From Pontivivens ytuae (GTDB taxonomy: Bacteria; Pseudomonadota; Alphaproteobacteria; Rhodobacterales; Rhodobacteraceae), in contig NZ_CP064942.1 of NCBI RefSeq assembly GCF_015679265.1, forward strand, positions 2,646,001 through 2,710,000: a DNA stretch of 64,000 bases, given 5' to 3'. A program made the translations under genes and the position numbers. Every line of letters begins with the position of its first letter. Positions within the stretch are counted from its first letter, which is position 1. Shown in pieces: positions 63,668-64,000 of this stretch. The notes beneath the pieces are model-generated. The model was not told the DNA's origin. It was given only the letters and a program-made list of their open reading frames with translations, and did not search any database.

Positions 63668-64000
63668 TTACGACGGCGGCAACGCCAGCAGATCGAGATG
63701 CCCCACCGAGGCACGCTGGGCAGTCCGCCGCGCCTGCCACCACGCCTCGAGCTCAGTGCCGATGAGCGCCCCGGTCTCCGCGACCGCATCGCGGGCACCA
63801 TCAGCGAGGGCTTCGATCAGGGCCCGCTGGCCGGACCCGAGCCGCCATGGACTGTCCGCCACCGACACCTGCCAGCCCCGCGCTGCAAGTGCTGCCCCAA
63901 GATGCTGTGTCGCTCCGGGCCCGAGCGCGGGGCCGAACCCCTTGTCGCCCTCCTGATGCTGCCGGAACGCGGCGAGCGCCTGCGCCTCGAAAGGCGGGGC
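63668..64000 (-). CDS. SAM-dependent methyltransferase, class I (5' end cut by window)
   Basis: The frame is open to the right edge and stops at 63668, giving the C-terminal 110 residues. Blocks FRQHQEGDKGFGPALGPGATQHLGAALAARGWQVSVADSPWRLGSGQRALIEALADG and RAQRASVGHLDLLALPPS-like end (here TAQRASVGHLDLLALPPS) match the C-terminus of a Rhodobacteraceae class I methyltransferase family recalled from similar genomes. The SAM-binding motifs lie outside the window, so the assignment is provisional. Confidence 0.65.
   Translation of the reverse strand, partial: APPFEAQALAAFRQHQEGDKGFGPALGPGATQHLGAALAARGWQVSVADSPWRLGSGQRALIEALADGARDAVAETGALIGTELEAWWQARRTAQRASVGHLDLLALPPS

Overview
The window looks like a chromosomal stretch of a Rhodobacteraceae (roseobacter/Rhodobacter-type) alphaproteobacterium. 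The evidence is the very high GC coding sequence, a C4-pathway 5-aminolevulinate synthase with a perfect FNR-type box upstream, a RegB-type redox kinase with the alphaproteobacterial quinone motif, the gene order regB - PAS protein - tsaE - amgK - murU - addB - addA - trxA, and mosaics of short palindromes between genes. No rRNA, tRNA, phage, integrase or CRISPR array was seen. Both ends cut through genes.

Layout. 1-2.5 kb: a divergent MDR oxidoreductase and two SDR dehydrogenases. 2.6-6.7 kb: an outer-membrane barrel protein, a palindrome mosaic and ileS. 6.9-9.2 kb: three consecutive genes for exported proteins ending in aspartate tracts, the last coupled to a membrane-anchored LuxR-type regulator. 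9.1-10.9 kb: an amino-acid ABC permease and binding protein without an ATPase gene. 11.5-18.7 kb: housekeeping genes (xerC, a DUF484 protein, a transaldolase-like aldolase, an EEP-fold hydrolase, priA, yifB/comM). 18.9-20.1 kb: creatinase. 20.1-22.4 kb: an AT-rich island with an EamA transporter, a 65-residue peptide carrying a duplicated octapeptide, and a protein resembling DUF6065. 22.4-25.4 kb: hemE, a tiny membrane protein and hemA. 25.4-31.2 kb: signalling and redox genes (HisKA_2 kinase, Tat-type pseudoazurin, cytochrome c, RegB, PAS protein). 31.2-40 kb: tsaE, amgK, murU, addB, addA, trxA. 40-47.6 kb: a maltose/alpha-glucoside regulon (lacI-malK divergent from GH13 glucosidase-malE-malF-malG) with a perfect 18-bp palindrome in the divergent promoter. 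47.6-55.6 kb: ATP-dependent DNA ligase, glutathionyl-hydroquinone reductase, cobC-cobD, an SMP-30-like protein, a nitroreductase and an EI24 protein. 55.6-56.45 kb: a decayed insertion sequence with 19-bp terminal repeats. 56.45-64 kb: L-serine ammonia-lyase, a YeeE/TsuA transporter, a TPR protein, opgC, a RibD-domain reductase, cytochrome b561 and a truncated methyltransferase.

The best candidates for undescribed biology are the AT-rich peptide island (20.1-22.4 kb), where the repeated octapeptide is conserved while six of its eight codons differ synonymously, and the poly-aspartate protein array with its membrane LuxR regulator (6.9-9.2 kb). Both ABC importers carry a hairpin directly after the binding-protein gene, which fits differential expression of binding protein and permease. 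All calls come from reading the sequence and family knowledge; no searches were run.
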